The notes under the pieces were generated by a model that saw only the letters and a program-made list of their open reading frames with translations, had not been told where the DNA came from and did not search any database. This document shows, in pieces, positions 4,927 through 5,959 of a stretch of DNA of 5,959 bases. This DNA comes from Roseiflexaceae bacterium (GTDB lineage Bacteria > Chloroflexota > Chloroflexia > Chloroflexales > Roseiflexaceae), in NCBI GenBank assembly GCA_014381165.1, contig JACMIM010000435.1, positions 1 to 5,959 on the forward strand. Direction: 5' to 3'. The translations under genes and the position numbers were made by a program. How positions within the stretch are numbered: position 1 is the first letter of the stretch; every line of letters begins with the position of its first letter.

Positions 4927-5959
4927 TCAGCGCCGCAGCTTACGCAGTAGCACGCCCACAAAGAAATCGAGCGCCTCGACCCGTAGCAGCAGGCACACGG
5001 TGAAGTAGGCTGCCGCGCCCGCCGCACCACCAAGCATCAATTGGGCCAGCGGCGCACGTGCGAGCTGCGCAGCAGCCCAGGCGGCCGCCACCAGTGCCCC
5101 ACTGGCCAGCAGGCCCTTCAGGGTTGCCTCGCCTAGGCGCAAGCCACGTAGGCGCACGAGATCACGCGAGAGCCAGGCCAGAAGCAGGAGATGGCCGATC
5201 CACTGCGCTGAGTTACCGATCACCAACGCGCCAAATCCCAAGCTCGTGAAGGCGAGCAGGCCAAGCGCAGTAGCCGCGTAGATCAGCACTGCCACGCCCT
5301 GAACCAGGTTGGGCATCAGCGTGCGTTTGTGGGCGTAGATCGCAAACAGCAGCACCTGGTCGATCGCGGCGGCCGGCAGGCCAGGCAGGTAGAGCAACAG
5401 CGCCTGCGCCGTATAACTCGCCTCTTGCGTGCCAAAGCGGCCCCACTGGAAGATCGCGGCGACGATCGGGCCGGATAACGCGGCCAAGCCGAAGGTGGCT
5501 GGCAGCACCAGCAACAGCACGACCTTCATACCCATGCCAAAGGTTGCACTGAAGCCCTGCTGATCGCCAGCGCTGGACTGCCGCGAGAGCGTGGGCAGCA
5601 CCGCGAACGCCACAGCCGCAGCCACCAGACCAAGTGGGAACTGAATCAGAGTTGTCGCATAGGCCATGGCCGATGCCGCGCCAGCAAAGCGCGAGGCCAG
5701 ATTACGGTCGAGCAGCACGCCCACGGTCGAGAAAGCCACGCCCAGCGCGACCGGCGCGTACAGCCGCAGCACACGCCGCACACCTGGGTGCTTGAGATCG
5801 AGCACAGGCCGGTAGGACGCGCCACGCAGCCCCGGCAGCTGGAGCACAACCTGGAGCAGCGCGCCGATCAGCACGCCCGCGACCAGTGCGAACGGCCCCA
5901 GGAAGGGCGTCAGCAGCAGCGCGCCAATGATAATCCCGATATTGTAGGCGCTGGTCGTA
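4927..5959 (-). CDS. murJ: MurJ/MviN-family lipid II flippase, C-terminal part (N-terminus beyond right edge)
   Basis: 343 codons are visible and the frame stays open through the right edge, where the residues TSAYNIGIIIGALLLTPFLG continue the protein. The true start is therefore outside the window; the GTG at 5874 is internal. MurJ proteins are about 500-550 residues with 14 membrane helices, so roughly the first third is missing. Family features visible are the AYNIGIIIGA helix, the loop before VLDLKHPGVRRVLRLYAPV, the diagnostic AYATTLIQFPLGLVAAA...VLPTLSR block (nt about 5580-5663), and FQWGRFG. MurJ moves lipid II across the cytoplasmic membrane for peptidoglycan synthesis. In the E. coli protein the block reads YADRLMEFP, and its Arg270 is essential; here the aligned residues are Thr-Thr. 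The protein ends in a basic RKLRR tail. The next gene downstream has its own promoter, so murJ may be transcribed separately. Confidence 0.9.
   Translation of the reverse strand, partial: TTSAYNIGIIIGALLLTPFLGPFALVAGVLIGALLQVVLQLPGLRGASYRPVLDLKHPGVRRVLRLYAPVALGVAFSTVGVLLDRNLASRFAGAASAMAYATTLIQFPLGLVAAAVAFAVLPTLSRQSSAGDQQGFSATFGMGMKVVLLLVLPATFGLAALSGPIVAAIFQWGRFGTQEASYTAQALLLYLPGLPAAAIDQVLLFAIYAHKRTLMPNLVQGVAVLIYAATALGLLAFTSLGFGALVIGNSAQWIGHLLLLAWLSRDLVRLRGLRLGEATLKGLLASGALVAAAWAAAQLARAPLAQLMLGGAAGAAAYFTVCLLLRVEALDFFVGVLLRKLRR

Noticed and set aside
5872..5874. GTG as the start of the MurJ-type gene
   Set aside because: The frame stays open to the window edge with MurJ-like residues, so this codon is an internal valine.

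Overview
The window looks like ordinary chromosome from a GC-rich, probably Chloroflexota (Chloroflexia-type, filamentous) bacterium. This rests on a Roseiflexus/Chloroflexus-like gene set (a long UbiB/ABC1 kinase, RNase Y followed by SpoVS, a MurJ-type flippase), frequent GTG starts, and interspersed G/C-rich and palindromic intergenic repeats. The assignment is inferred from recognised families; no database search was run.

Layout, left to right. Positions 1-82 (minus) hold the first 27 codons of an APC-type amino acid permease that runs off the left edge. Positions 83-194 hold two G/C-rich heptad arrays in opposite orientation. Positions 187-1926 (minus) encode a UbiB/ABC1 atypical kinase, apparently from a leaderless GTG start. 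Positions 1927-2139 form a divergent promoter region with a good TTGACA/TATGAT promoter for rny. Positions 2140-3678 (plus) encode RNase Y. Positions 3679-4022 hold no gene but a dense run of inverted repeats, including a MITE/REPIN-like element and a terminator-like hairpin. Positions 4101-4442 (plus) encode SpoVS, with a second in-frame start at 4023. Positions 4443-4559 contain a perfect 52-bp palindrome between convergent genes. Positions 4560-4829 (minus) encode a small unrecognised three-helix membrane protein with its own promoter. Positions 4927-5959 (minus) encode the C-terminal two thirds of a MurJ/MviN lipid II flippase that enters from the right edge.

How the genes relate. RNase Y (membrane-anchored mRNA endonuclease) and SpoVS (small Alba-like protein) are neighbours here as in Firmicutes, where the order is rny-ymdB-spoVS; here the space between them is filled by repeats rather than ymdB. 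UbiB (isoprenoid quinone metabolism), the permease and MurJ (peptidoglycan precursor flipping) are housekeeping functions with no evident joint pathway.

No clearly novel multigene system is visible. The parts most worth a second look are non-coding: the opposed heptad arrays at 85-194, the inverted-repeat block at 3707-3960 with mutually exclusive pairings ahead of spoVS, and the 52-bp palindrome at 4498-4549.
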